Positions 23,031 through 36,500 of a stretch of DNA of 64,000 nt are shown in pieces. This DNA is from Sipunculus nudus (taxonomy: Eukaryota > Annelida > Sipuncula > Golfingiida > Sipunculidae): NCBI GenBank assembly GCA_026874595.1, contig CM049311.1, positions 39,080,676 through 39,144,675 of the forward strand, read 5' to 3'. A program made the position numbers and the translations under genes. Under the pieces are notes generated by a model. That model was not told where the DNA came from, ran no database searches, and was given only the letters and a program-made list of their open reading frames with translations. Every line of letters begins with the position of its first letter. The stretch's first letter is position 1.

Positions 23031-25447
23031 CCTAAAGTTCACCTTTAGTGTATTTATAATTGTCAAATCTGTAAAATATATCAACAATAAATGTTTTCTG
23101 TTACCATAAGTAAAACTCAATCATAAGACCCTATCTTCAACCACATTTCCAAAAACTTTTACCTTATTTATATTGGCCAGGCCTTGGGCAAATGATAATG
23201 AGGTCAAAGGTAAGTGGGGTCAAGTGACCAATTTCATGCATTCTCTATCTTGGCCAACTAATCTTATTTATTTGTTTATCCTGGTTTGAACATCTCTGAT
23301 GGTTTAAAAAAAAAACCACTTACACCTGATGTTTTATGACATCTTGACTTGTTACAGCAGATCTCAGAGACTTATATCTAGATAAACTCATGATATATAG
23401 AAGAACTTTACAGAAGATGCTGAAAGTTTTTTCACTCTGTACCTAGGAGACACCCAGGAGCCAAAAAAGGTTGGTTTCTAGCTCACTAGCTGTTCTCATC
23501 AATTCAACCCTCAAACAACATATTTATTTTAATTTTCAGAAGATATTTAACCAATTTGAGTTCCAGCCTATCTGATAATTCATTCAAGAATCTTAACAAA
23601 ATGAAATAAAAAATTTTATAATGATGAAGTACTTTTACATGTTCAGCAAAATAACTGTGTTATGATCATGCTTAAGGTTAATAAATCCGTCCTCCAATAG
23701 TGTTTTCTGAAAAAAATACCTTAGATCCCAGCATGTTATGCCTTATTTTCTTGTATATTTTCTTCCACAGATACATATGGGTACATGCCTAAAGTGGATG
23801 CTCTTTTATAGAATAAGGATGAATCATATTTTATTAAATTTTGTTTTAATGGTTTTCTTAGTTTTAGGTTTCCTTAAGATTGGGGATGATTTGAAATAAA
23901 GGCATTAGTGATTATTAAAGCATTTAAGTGAATCATTGTAATTCAGAAATCTGTAATTTCACCTTGTATTCTCAGGTAGGAATGAGTTTGAATAAACAAG
24001 CTCAGTAATCTGTGTTAACAAACATTACAACCATCACTGTTGTATCTCATGCAGTTAATTAGGATTAAAATTTAGTCTGTGCTTGCTGTTGGATAAAAAA
24101 GACATGCAGCAAATTTGTTGACAGTGTAAAAAGTCAGGCATAATTAATTCCCATAAAAAAAACACAAATATTTTACAAGTCTTTGCATAAAGTTTATGTT
24201 TGGCTTGTGTTGCATCTCTCTTAATTTTTTTCACAACTTGGTTAACAAATTAAGCACAGAAGAAAAACATGTAGGTTTTAGTTTGCAGCCAGTAAATCAA
24301 GCATTGTCTCTCTCAATAATATTCCGGGGATACTGCATCAGAATTATTGAAAGCTTTCACATATGATTTGTGCTATACCTATTGAGCACTATTATTCATT
24401 GATTTTGCATCATTTTCAGAAGCTTGTCAATAAACTAAGCAGAAGACAGTTTTTATTCTAAAATAATCTAAAAACATTCTCAATGTAGTTTATCTTTCAG
24501 ATTTAATGAGTCATAATTTTGCTAATCTTGTTTAATTAAATGGAATAAATAATCCCGGGGGAAGTTTATTCTTAGACTTACCTGGTTAATAATGAAATAA
24601 TCTGTGACACGATCAGACATCTTGTTCAGTAAATAAAGGAAACTAAACAAAACAGATAATGATAACAGCTTAAGATAATTGTAATCAGGCTGCGGCATTA
24701 AGGTAAAATAAAAAATACTGCATGAAGTTAGTGGTTTGTGATCTGTGTGACTTGCTATGAGAATCACAGCGCCACATAATTGGTATGTGCAATAAATGTT
24801 AAAGGGGCCTAATCACCCTCAAAGCATGTTGAATTAACACAAAAATTGCTTCTTCCCTTTGAAATAAATCTATACCTGCCAAAATATTGCCTTCAAACTG
24901 TTTGCTTACTCCTGTAAATGAGTGTTAAAAACAGTGAAATGGGGGCTATTGTTGCGTGAGGGTAGCCCAAGCGGACTAGGCACAGTAGACCAAGAAGAGC
25001 AAGCATTAATAAACAGTCTTTAATAGATCGCCATAACTGGATACTACAGTAAACAATATAAAAATTACCATAAAGACTATTGTCTCTTATGTCCGTATGG
25101 TGGCGACACTGGCTGATGTGCCCACGTAACAGCTATCACAGGTGTCAACATAAACACAGCGCATGGGGCTGTTTGCATCGCGTGGTCAAAAACACTTGTC
25201 AATCAGGATATGCACTGACTGACTTAGCCCAAAAATGTAATACACGTTCCTGCTGCCTGAAACATAGCGTGTTGCGACGCACAATGCAAATACATGTGAT
25301 AGAATTTATAAAGTTAGCTTGTTCTTGCCTGGAGGACAAAATTCCAGTGTATATCTGTTACTGGTACCATTTTGTGTTCTGCTAAAATATTGCTGCAGAG
25401 AAATAACCATCTTCATGGTGATCACTCAGTCATCATTCATGTTTTCT
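23031..25447. other. AT-rich intron
   Basis: No exon or structured repeat was recognised. A short AGGTCAAAGGTAAGTGGGG stretch lies at about 23211. A GC-richer patch at about 24950-25280 has no recognisable coding content. Confidence 0.45.
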
Positions 25448-25486
25448 AATAATAATTATAATAATAATTATAATAATAATAATAAC
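25448..25486 (+). repeat. TAA-type microsatellite
   Basis: Runs of TAATAATTA change to TAATAATAATAA just before the minisatellite region. Confidence 0.9.
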
Positions 25487-25648
25487 AGTTGATTAATATG
25501 TACCCTCTCTATTGCATGTTCAGGTTTTACATACACTTTGTAAAATTGAAACTAAACTGAGGTTTTTCAGGTGTTTAAGATTAGGAATAAGTTCTTTAAT
25601 CATGTTTGATGATTGAACTTATGACAAAAGCAATCAATGGTAAATCAT

Positions 25649-27097
25649 CAGTCAGTAATTTAATGTACCAGTCAGTGATCAGTTATCAGTCAGTAATTTT
25701 ATGTACCAGTCAGTGATCAGTTATCAGTCAGTAATTTCATGTACCAGTCAGTGATCAGTTATCAGTCAGTAATTTTATGTACCAGTCACTTATCATTTAT
25801 CAGTCAGTAATTTTATGTACCAGTCAGTGATCATTTATCAGTCAGTAATTTTATGTACCAGTCAGTGATCAGTTATCAGTCAGTAATTTAATGTACCAGT
25901 CAGTGATCAGTTATCAGTCAGTAATTTAATGTACCAGTCAGTGATCAGTTATCAGTCAGTAATTTTATGTACCAGTCAGTGATCAGTTATCAGTCAGTAA
26001 TTTTATGTACCAGTCAGTGATCAGTTATCAGTCAGTAATTTTATGTACCAGTCAGTGATCAGTTATCAGTCAGTAATTTTATGTACCAGTCAGTGATCAG
26101 TTATCAGTCAGTAATTTTATGTACCAGTCAGTGATCAGTTATCAGTCAGTAATTTCATGTACCAGTCACTTATCATTTATCAGTCAGGAATTTCATGTAC
26201 CAGTTAGTGATCAGTTATCAGTCAGTAATTTTATGTACCAGTCAGTGATCAGTTATCAGTCAGTAATTTCATGTACCAGTCACTTATCATTTATCAGTCA
26301 GGAATTTCATGTACCAGTTAGTGATCAGTTATCAGTCAGAAATTTCATGTACCAGTCAATAAACAATTATCTGTCAGTAATTTCATGTACCAGTCAATGA
26401 TCGATTATCAGTCAGTAATTTTATGTACCAGTCAGTGATCAGTTATCAGTCAGTAATTTCATGTACCAGTCACTTATCATTTATCAGTCAGGAATTTCAT
26501 GTACCAGTTAGTGATCAGTTATCAGTCAGGAATTTCATATACCAGTCAATAAACAATTATCTGTCAGTAATTTCATGTACCAGTCAATGATCGATTATCA
26601 GTCAGTAATTTTATGTACCAGTCAGTGATCAGTTATCAGTCAGTAATTTCATGTACCAGTCACTTATCATGTATCAGTCAGGAATTTCATGTACCAGTTA
26701 GTGATCAGTTATCAGTCAGGAATTTCATGTACCAGTCAATAAACAATTATCTGTCAGTAATTTCATGTACCAGTCAATGATCAATTATCAGTCAGTAATT
26801 TTATGTACCAGTCAGTGATCAGTTATCAGTCAGAAATTTCATGTACCAGTCACTTATCATGTATCAGTCAGGAATTTCATGTACCAGTTAATGATCAGTT
26901 ATCAGTCAGGAATTTCATGTACCAGTTAATGATCAGTTATCAGTCAGGAATTTCATGTACCAGTCAATAAACAATTATCTGTCAGTAATTTCATGAACCA
27001 GTCAATGATCGATTATCAGTCAGTAATTTCATGTACCAGTCAATGATCAATTATCAGTCAGTAATTTCATGTACCAGTCAATAAACAATTATCAGTC
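25649..27097 (+). repeat. 38-bp minisatellite with 190-bp higher-order repeats
   Basis: The unit is CAGTCAGTAATTTTATGTAC plus CAGTCAGTGATCAGTTAT, 38 bp in all. The distance from the first to the last register mark (25649 to 27093) is 1444 bp, exactly 38 units. The unit itself looks like a diverged dimer of about 19 bp. A variant unit starting CAGTCACTTATCA falls at 26163, 26277, 26467, 26657 and 26847: the last three gaps are each 190 bp (five units) and the first is 114 bp (three units). Since 38 is not a multiple of three, the open frames across it are artefacts. Confidence 0.95.
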
Positions 27098-28371
27098 GAA
27101 CTAAGAGAAAGGAATTACATATGCAGGCCTGAGTTATTAATAATATTGCCAGATTGTTGTAACAGTAATATTTACATGGTCAAGTGCAACAATAAAACAA
27201 AAACTGTAACTTCTTTTCTGTCCACCAGGATTTGATATTTTTCTGATATTAGGCAAATACAGCTGAGTGAAGTAACCCATGGGGCCCTTTTTTTTCTTCT
27301 TTTCACAGAATGTTCGGCCCGGATTTTGAATTGATAAAGAAGCATGAATCTAATCTCAGTATTAGCATTCATGCATCATAATGACTTCCACAAGTTTATT
27401 GTACACAGCTATTACAGGCCTTCTCTGTCTTTAATCTGGTGATATAGCTGAGGCTTTGAATTAAGTAACAATGATCAGAAGCTTTTTAAACAGGACAGAA
27501 GTAATCACTGAACATGTACGTTGGACACTGAATGGGACTGTTTGTGTTATTTCTTTCCTTCTTGTTGTAATCTGCTGCCACTCAACACAGAAAGCTTGAT
27601 TAAATCTTAAAATAGATACACTGTTCATTGTATAAACAAGGTTTTATTGGGCATGGCAATTGATTTGTCCAGGCTATGGCTTTTTAATCATGTAACCTTT
27701 CCTCTCTAAATAAAGAGACTACCAGTATTTTTCTCAGAAAACTATATGTAAAATTATAGAATTTGAAATCCTGGGAGGTTTTACTTTAACTGAATTTCCA
27801 TGATTCCAGCCTTTGGTAATCCAAATATTAATATCCAGATTAAGTCATGTTCAAGTAGTTAGGACATCAGCCTGTTTAAGTCATTAATAATTCAGCCTTG
27901 GACAGTCTTAATCTGAATATGCTTATTAAGTCATGTTCTAGTAGTCAAGACATCAGTCTGTTTAAGTCATTAATACTTCAGCCTTATACAGTCAAAACTT
28001 GATTATCATAATTAAGTCATATAAAAATGGACAAACTCTTAAGATATTAGTCCATTTAGTCAGTGACTTGAGTCCATTACAGTCTCATCTGTAATCTATT
28101 GTAAGTCCAAGTTTAATTTTTGTATGTAAGATTAGATGACGAATGGACCCTCTGACTTAGCAATCCACAGTAATTTTCTCAGCTTAATTTAAAGCATACA
28201 TTTAACAAATGCTTTCTGGGTAGATTATATTTTTAATATTCACACATCATTATATAACCATGCAGGCAAGTGCCATGTAATTGAAACAGCTGCAAAACTG
28301 CTTGCTCAGCATGTTTTCATAAAAAAAAACAGTGCTGCAGACAAGTTGAAAGAACACACATATTTTACTGC
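27098..28371. other. Intron with D-type 3' end and local duplication
   Basis: CAGCTGAGTGAAGTAACCCATGG followed by GGCCC at 27260-27290 is a decayed D terminus. An 86-bp tandem duplication (TAAGTCATGTTC-AGTAGT, then ACATCAG-CTGTTTAAGTCA) starts at 27841 and 27927. Confidence 0.55.
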
Positions 28372-28590
28372 TCACCCACACACGACCTGCTGGAAGATAA
28401 GAACTGGGAATGTATATTGAATTTCTGATGGTTCCCGCAAAGATGACCCTGCAGCGCTAGAGTGAGCACCCCTGGAAACGGTCTGCTGCGGCAGAAACTG
28501 TCCGTTATATTGCCCTGCTGCCAGACTGAGTAGATTAGCTATGCCAGTTTGTTGGGCCCTGTTACCAATTCCATTGTGTAGTTGGCACAA
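28372..28590 (-). other. Unrecognised open stretch on the - strand
   Basis: An open frame of about 72 codons is GC-richer than its surroundings (contains AGQYNGQFLPQQTVSRG). It is followed on the - strand by a good donor-like GGGTGAGCAG. It lies leftward of the promoter-like island, so it could be an exon of a divergent transcript. I recognise no family and cannot exclude chance. Confidence 0.25.
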
Positions 28591-28891
28591 ATTGCCAATA
28601 TTGTCAGATTTCTTTTACTTGTCATGCAATTTTCAGAACCTGGGAGAGAGACAATCTATTTTCCATGTGACTGTCATTGTCACCAGACAATAGGTGACAA
28701 TATGTACGGTGTTTTGTATCATAGTTTAACGAAGTCTGTTCTCTATTGATATTGACGTGAAGCGTCATCCTAAAGCGTTGACAGGTCTTGATTGTATATA
28801 TATATTGTGTATTCTTGTATGGAATCCCATCGGCTATCAGCTGATTTATCCGTGTCACGCATCGTGTGTAATTATTACATTTGGTATGTGG

Positions 28892-29012
28892 GTCGCCATG
28901 GTGACGCTAACAGTCAAACTAGGTCACATATATCCTTATATGGGACACTTGAGAAATAAGCCAATCAGAGAACCGGATTGCCGTACACAGTGAACAGGCG
29001 ATTGTGACGTCA
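28892..29012 (+). promoter_or_regulatory. Cluster of X-box, CArG, CCAAT and CRE motifs
   Basis: GTCGCCATGGTGAC (28892-28905) fits the RFX X-box form GTNRCC-N2-RGYAAC with one mismatch. CCTTATATGG (28934-28943) is a perfect CArG box. CCAAT stands at 28961-28965 and a perfect CRE, TGACGTCA, at 29005-29012. Spacing between motifs is 28, 17 and 39 bp. Four classical promoter motifs in 121 bp of an otherwise AT-rich intron suggest a promoter or enhancer; the transcription start is inferred to lie just to the right. Confidence 0.55.
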
Positions 29013-29586
29013 GACTTCAAGAAGAGACGCTGAATGTTGATTCAGTTGGGTCTTGAAGCTTGAGGTGGCAGCACGCACGCACGGGAGTAGGAACATTGAA
29101 ACGCCAGGAACGGCATAGAAGCAAGCTTCTACATGAGGCAAGGACCCAGCTCATGAGAACTCAGCCGTGCTGCCGACAGAGCTTCGTATTGGCGATAAAG
29201 TGAAAGAGCGCTCGTCACCTGCCGGCCTATTTCAGCTTGACCTAGATACATAACCGCCGTAAGCCGTGAAACCATTGCTACACGAGCAAGGTCAAGGACT
29301 CTAAGCTCTACGTAAACAAAGAGCGCTATTGCATTCATGTGAACGTAAACCTACCCGGGTCGCTGACAAGCAAGATCAGTTGAAGATCGCTAAACTCAGA
29401 AAGACTAGATCTATATGGTACTAACCATACGCTAGATTCTACACAAAACAGTAACCAGAGATCTCTGAAGGAACTGGACTTTATGGTTTTTTTATACAAA
29501 CCATGGACTCAGTAAATATCCTGTAATTTTAATGTGAAGAACTGTCGTATTGACACATCAACGCACACACTCACATTTGTGTCTCT
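29013..29586 (+). other. Candidate non-coding first exon downstream of the motif cluster
   Basis: This is CpG-containing, GC-richer sequence without transposon hallmarks. It ends TTTGTGTCTCT before GTAAGTATTG at 29587, a strong donor. A transcript starting here could splice to 37665 and use the in-frame ATG pair at 37743, giving a form without WD40 repeats and SOCS box. The exon and its start are inference. Confidence 0.35.
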
Positions 29587-32500
29587 GTAAGTATTGTCTT
29601 GAATTATATTTGTGAATTTAACCTGATGTCTCATAGTTTCTATTGATCTGGGTGTATGATTGTCTGGTATTTTAATACACGTCCTTAAAAGAACCTGGAA
29701 ATGTCACCTGTAATGACCGGGATCTAATTTCTTGATGAGTGAAATCAAGTGGCGAGCGTAAACCCATCTTATGGTTTTATAGGATATATCCGTTGTAAAG
29801 TTTTCACGTTAAGTTAGGGGTGACAGTCATTTAGAAGATACAATGAAGGGTGTTCCAGCTGTGACTTGGCCACCCAAGATTGACTGAAAATGAGATGAGG
29901 TGTTTTAACAGAAAACGCGAAACTCGTGATCTACTTCAATGCCTTAGGTTGTCTTGAAAGTCCCTCCAGAGTACCTTAAACAACGGAAAAACCTTTACCA
30001 TCAGAGTGGTCTAAATTCTTAAGTATATAGTGCCTGAGGTTTCCTCTAGGGCAGTCATTACCGACACCATGCAACCAGCTTTTTATGCAAAGGTCAGATT
30101 ATCAGAAGTAATCAATAGTTATATTTACATGAGAGCTTGAACTGAAATGTTTCATCTCAAGATGATATTTTTTTTTAACCTGATTTAGCCACAATTAATA
30201 GCACTCAAAACATCACTTCCTCTGAGTCCACATTGTAAATTAGAATAGCCTATATGATTACATTAAGCTTACCCTGTTTCCCAATCAAATCTTGTAAGGG
30301 TTTCTTAATAATTCTTTATTCCGTTTAATATATGTTTAGTTTTCATATAAGGACTGTACCAACAGGACATGTTAACGCAGGATAAACTGTTGTTGGGTAT
30401 TTTTGCCAGCACAAGTTAAAACATTGGGGTCATTTGTGACATAGTGCCAGACGTGATGTCAACACACCCAAGATTACAGGCTTGGCCACACATATGCTAA
30501 CCAGGTCACATGGTAACTATTCTGTGAACTTGGAATTTTAATTTTTCCTGTTGTAAGGGAACCACATTCTGCATACCAAGTGGTTCATTAAAAATTGCTA
30601 CAGGCAAAATGAAAACATTTCCCAATGTTTTCACTTATGGTTTGCCAAGGAAACACAGATTCAGGGATTTTTAAACACATGTATTCATACAGTAATTCCT
30701 TAAAGACATGGAAATAATGGACTTTCAAATGCCAAATAAAACCCTTGAAAATTTTTGAAATTTTAAAGACATGGAAATAATGGACTTTCAAATTTCAAAT
30801 ATAAGCCTTGAAAATTTTAGAAATTTTAAATTCCTACTTTCAGATTCTATTAAATGTATTTTGCAGTGCTCATAATATTGTATGGCTGTTGTAACTGAAA
30901 ATTGTTGAACACTTTATAAATTTTATTTTAGTGTAGTTTGACTTTGAGCTGATCGAGCTAGTTGATTTTTTCAGATGTTTGCAACAAGTTTTATCTATCT
31001 AATATGGAAAGGTTTAAATCACTGCAGATTTTTTTTGAAGTACCTCAAACATTCAAAACTACAAGTGCACAAATATAGAGCTATATAATCACCAAGTGGA
31101 TACTAAGAGTGTACAGTTTCCCTAAAACATCTTGAAAACAACAATGACTGAGGAAATTTATACATTTCTCAGGCCACTTTTATTTCTAATGGTAATAATA
31201 TTGATTTTACCCTTTCATTTATTTATTGAAACAAATTAATTAGGACAGTATTTAAAGAGACCTCCAGACAGGTGAAGATAAAACAAAATTTTATATGCAG
31301 ATTCAGCAGGGAAATGTATCAGTTTTCCTTAAACCTTAAGCTTATAGTCTTTAATCATTTAAATAGTGTTTCAACCTACAGAGAAAAAGTCAGTAAAACC
31401 TATGGACCCGTTGCGGGAGTTGGGTCAAAAGAGCAGGCAGCATGTTTGGAATACATTTCTTGCAGAAAACACATAAAGAGCAAAACCTGGTCATGCCTGC
31501 TGTAACAGACAGTGGTAAATCAATCCCAGCCTGAAGCAAGAAACAGCCCAGCCTAAGCCAGCATTACTGATCTGTATCAATAAAGAGATATTCAAACAGC
31601 AACGGAGACCTAAAAGATTGACCTATTTTATCAACCCTATAATTTCTTAGGGCAACATTTACTTGTTTTTTATCCATAGCATAAGCAGCCATATTGATGT
31701 ATGACTAGAAATATGAACTTTAAACATTGATGTATTTCATTTAGGAAAATATCTTCATTTTTTTATATGTTGACTCTGGTACAGTTGTTTGATGTTTTAC
31801 TCAAAACATTATGTCAAGGAAATGTATTCTGATGTATGATATTTCTGTGATTTTTTCACAGTTTACTTGCAAATAGCAAGTTTCCTGTAACATGTTTCAC
31901 TAATTTCCTAGTAAATGGCTTATGTAACCATGTGCCACACAAACATGGTCTCATATTTAGAAACCTAAACAGACTCTTAGAAGACATAATCCCAGTCAAG
32001 AGCCAAAGGTGCCCCTGACTGCATCATCCCAGCCATTTTGGTAGTTTTGTAAATTTATAATTCCTAAATTTAAACAAAACCTGTTTTAGGTGGGGCAGTT
32101 TTAACCAGGTTTATAACCTTTTGTTAAAACCTTCTTGCCTAAAACTTGCCAACCGTGTCCCTAGTTTAATAGAGTGCAGGATCAATATTTTGATAAACAA
32201 ATTATATTCTTATAATCCATGCCAGGTAAGGGTTTGGTTATACCTGTGATTTTATAAAGAATACTTCATCTTTCCCTATCCTCACAAGGTGCTCCTTGGC
32301 TGTAAATTAATTCCCTCCTGTTTCAAATCCAGTTTGTAGACTACATCAATTGCATGAACAGCTATTGGTAAAGTTGCCCAATAGACTCAATCTAATTAGA
32401 TTAGAAGCTACAAAGATTAGACATATATTGAAAAGTTCTTTATCTAATCAATACACATATGGCTGAAATATCTGACACATTATTGGAGAACTTCAGTAAA

Positions 32501-33021
32501 AGGAAGATATTTTTTCTAAGTTTGATAACAGCCAATTACATTTAAGTTCACTGTGATGTTATTTGTTGCAGAGTGGTCAGAAAATATACACATTTAGTAT
32601 ATGGCTGCATGATCAGCCTGTAATGAATGAAGGGTTGGCTCTTTTACATAATCCTGGATAATGTGCTTTCACATTCCTGCATATATAGGGCCAGAAAACT
32701 ATAGGTCTTCAGACTGCTTGTATCAGTGACACAATTGCATTAACTTTGGTGTTCCTTATATTAATTAAATTCACTCAGAAGTCTAGATTCAGGTTATAAT
32801 TATCTTTATTGGTTTGCTGTGCCCTTCCCATCCAATTCCATCTCTGTACCTGAAATTTCTTCACCACATGGTGGAGGGGCAAATTTTCCTTTGACACCAT
32901 GGAAATTTTATTGGCTGAAATGTCTGCTTCAACAAAAATATATTTTTTGGGGTGATTTTTAAAGAAATTTTTTTTTAATGTGTTTTTCCCATACCTGGAG
33001 TACTCTAAATATGTGAAATAG

Positions 33022-33023
<2 letters not shown>
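29587..33023. other. AT-rich intron
   Basis: No exon was recognised. A 62-bp tandem duplication (GACATGGAAATAATGGACTT, TCAAAT, CCTTGAAAATTTT) lies at 30705-30835. Confidence 0.5.

Positions 33024-33061
<38 letters not shown>
33024..33061. repeat. (TA)n microsatellite
   Basis: About 18 uninterrupted TA units. Confidence 0.97.
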
Positions 33062-33065
<4 letters not shown>

Positions 33066-33255
33066 TGATTTATTTACTTGAAAGATGCATGGATAGTGTT
33101 TTATCAGCGACCAAAATTATTCTGTTTTCCCCCAATGCAACAAGATTCTGACCAAAACTGTTCCAAGGTGTGACTCCCATAACAAGTGTATAGGACGTAA
33201 CTTACTGTGAGCATCGCAGGGTGTTAAGTTATATGTGACTTAAACTGATGACAGT

Positions 33256-33512
33256 TATTAACTCAGCTGACTTTAAGTCAACTGAGCTATAGCGATACTC
33301 CTTTGTCCATTGGCTGACTTTTGGTACGTCTTAGCATCCATCTGTCTGTCTGTCCATTAAACTGGCACATATTGAAACCATTGGAACTACAAATCCGAAA
33401 TTCAGCATACAGTTAGATGTCCCCAAAATCCCTTACCATACTGAAAATTTGGTCACTACGACTTTGTCCCTTCAAGATTAGAAAGAACATTATATGTCAA
33501 ATGTCAAAATTG
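33256..33512 (+). mobile_element. Family D 5' fragment
   Basis: TTAACTCAGCTGACTTTAAG with partner CAACTGAGCTA is a decayed D 5' hairpin, followed by CTGTCTGTCTGTCC and about 150 bp of D body. It ends where a second D element starts. Confidence 0.65.
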
Positions 33513-36500
33513 TTAGCTCAGCTGACTATAAGTCATCTGAGCTATAGTCGTGCTCCATTGTCCGTCGTCCGACTGTCTGTCCGTCCGTCCGTCAGTAAGT
33601 AGATGTGGCACGTTTTGAAACCGTAAGACCTAGGAATCCAAAATTGGGCATAATGTTAGATGTCCCCAAGATCTCCTACCAAGCCGAAAACTGGGTGTTT
33701 GCAACTTCGTTCCTTTGAGAAATTAAGGAAAATCCTCAATTTTTTATTAAAAACCTATTTTCACACTTCAGGACTGCCTAATATCAAAACCACTCATCTG
33801 TTTTACCTCATATTTACCATAAATATTCCTCTATATAGTTCCTATGTACATGCCAGAAATTATGTCTGTATTATTTAATTTAAAAAAGTTATGGGCCCAA
33901 ACATAATGCATTTTGTAAAAAATCAGAAAAGATATTTGATCACTTAACACAAAAAATGTTAATGCTATGGACCTTTTTTCCAGTAATATAACTTTAATTA
34001 ATCAAAATTAAATTGTATACCCAAAATTAGATGAAAATCTTTAAAATTTTTAAAAATATTAATAAAAATAAAAAATTGGTACCTTAAATTTTGCCCAACT
34101 TTGACCATGGCACGTTTTTTTCCTGTAAGTACTGTGGATTTAATTTTCTTCCCATGTTTTTGTTACCATTTTGTCTGTTAACACCAAAAATTTGAAACCA
34201 GTTGATCAAAAACTGTAGATTTTAATCAAGTTTTCAAGCACCATGTAACATATTGTTTACATCAAGCTAGTGTTATGCAGTTTGCAAGAGCTCAGCTCCC
34301 CAGCTTCAGCTCTAAGTTCCTTAAATTCGGCATACAGTTAGATGTCTCCAAAATGCCCTACCATGCCAAGAATTTGGTCACTATGACATTCGAGATATTA
34401 ATGAAAAATTTCATTTTTCCATTAAAAACCCATTGTTACATTTCAAGACTGCCTAATATCAAAACCACTGATCTGACTTTAATTATAAATAATATACATA
34501 TTTTTCATTCTCTATGCACATGCCAGAATGATGTCAGTATTGTGTAATTGTATCCGCCAAAACAGAGTTTTGCGGATACTATGTTTTCAGCTGGTCGCCG
34601 CCGCCGCCGCCGCCGCCGCGTAGGTGTCCGGAGAACTCCTCCGTAACCGCTGGGCGGAATTTTCCGAAACGCGGGATCATGTTCGGGTCACATGTGAACT
34701 GCTGCGCCCCGATTTTGTTTTGACCTCTGACCTTTCCTCTGCGCTCTGCGTCCGTTTGTGCGTCTGTTTCCACACATAAACCCACATATCTCGGGAACCG
34801 TTTGACCGATCAGGAAAATTTTTTTGCACAAATGTAGCCCTCGGAGAGCTTTATAACATACACCAAAAATGGTGGCGCCACCTGCAACCATGTTTGCACA
34901 GTGTCCATCTGTTCGTCTGCCTTGGGTTAAAATCACTCATATCTCTGCAGTGACTTGACTAATTCACCTGAAATTCGGCATGCGCAAACATCCTGGATAG
35001 CTTTTCTTATTTTATGACAGGTGGCGCCACCTACATTCACGTTTACGCTGCAGACATCCAAGCTCATATCTCGGGAACCGTTTGACCGATCAGGAAAATT
35101 CTTTTGCACAAATGTAGCCCTTGGAGAGCTTTATAACATACACCAAAAATGGTGCCGCTACCTGCAACCATGTTTGTACAGTGTCCATCTGTTTGTCTGC
35201 CTTGGGTTAAAATCACTCATATCTCTGCAGTGACTTGACTAATTCACCTGAAATTTGGCATGCGTATACATCCTGGATAGCTTTTCTGATTTTATGACAG
35301 GTGGCGCCACCTACATTCACGTTTACGCTGCAGACATCCAAGCTCATATCTCAGGAACCGTTTGATTGATCAGGAAAATTTTTTTGCACAAATGTAGCCC
35401 TTGGAGAGCTTTATAACATACACAAAAAATGGTGGCGCCACCTGCAACCATGTTTGCACAGTGTCCAGCTGTTCGTCTGCCTTGGGTTAAAATCACTCAT
35501 ATCTCTGCAGTGGTTTGACTAATTCACCTGAAATTCTGCATGCTTATACATCCTGGATAGCTTTTCTGATTTTATGACAGGTGGCGCCACCTACAATCAA
35601 GTTTACGCTGCAGACATCCAAGCTCATATCTAGGGAACCGTTTGACCAATTGGGCCAAAATTTTGCATGTGTATAGTTCTCACAAAGCTCTTTATCATAC
35701 GCTAAACTGGTGGCGCCACCTGCAACCCTTTTTTGCACAGCGTCCATCTGTTTGTCTGCCAAGGGCAAAAATCACTCATATACAATATAGTGGTTTGACT
35801 TATCTGCCTTAAATTTTGCATATGTATACAACTTGGACGGCTTTCTGGATTTTTTGGTAGGTAGCGCAACCTACATACACAATTTGGCTGCAGACATCCA
35901 TGCTGATATGCAACACTTCACCCGTTCCACTCTGATTTAGGCGGATACAAGTAGTCGCTTGTCGACTACCCGTATTCTAGTTGTTTTAAGTTATGGGCCC
36001 AAACATAATGCACTTTGTAAAAAATCAAGAAATATATTTACTCCCTTAACAAGAGCATTGCTGAAGCTAGAGATTTTTTTGTCAGGAATGTAACATTATT
36101 TAATCAAGATTCAATTGAATACCCAAAATTAGTTCTGAATTTTTCAAATTTATTTAGTATAAATATAAAATTAGTACCTTAAATTTTGCCCAACTGTGAC
36201 CATGGCACGTTTGTTTCCCGTGAGCACTGTTGATATAATTTTCATATCATGCACACATAAGCATTTCAGCTTTTTAGTTTAGAAAGCTGAAAGAAATCGG
36301 CCAAAAATTGTAGCTTTTATTAATGATTTTTATGAGACCCTGTCAGACTTTGGCTCTCTCCAGCCCCTCTTGAGTCACCTGTATGTTGACCTTGTTGACC
36401 TTTCATCAAATTATGCACGCTTGAGGCGAGGCATACATGGAATCCAGGCAGCTTATGGCAAGCCACAGTTGATCCAGGTGTCCAACCCAACTCATCTAGT

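Noticed and set aside
24955-25000. Box-A-like TAGCCCAAGCGGACTAGGC suggesting another tRNA-derived element
   Set aside because: No box B or foldable tRNA arms follow.
26119-26400. Open frame of 93 codons with a repeated peptide (MYQSVISYQSVISC)
   Set aside because: It is a by-product of the 38-bp minisatellite; the unit is not a multiple of three, so the peptide cycles through frames and is not a repeat protein.
25649-27097. CRISPR-like regular spacing
   Set aside because: The repeats are contiguous without unique spacers and the window is eukaryotic.
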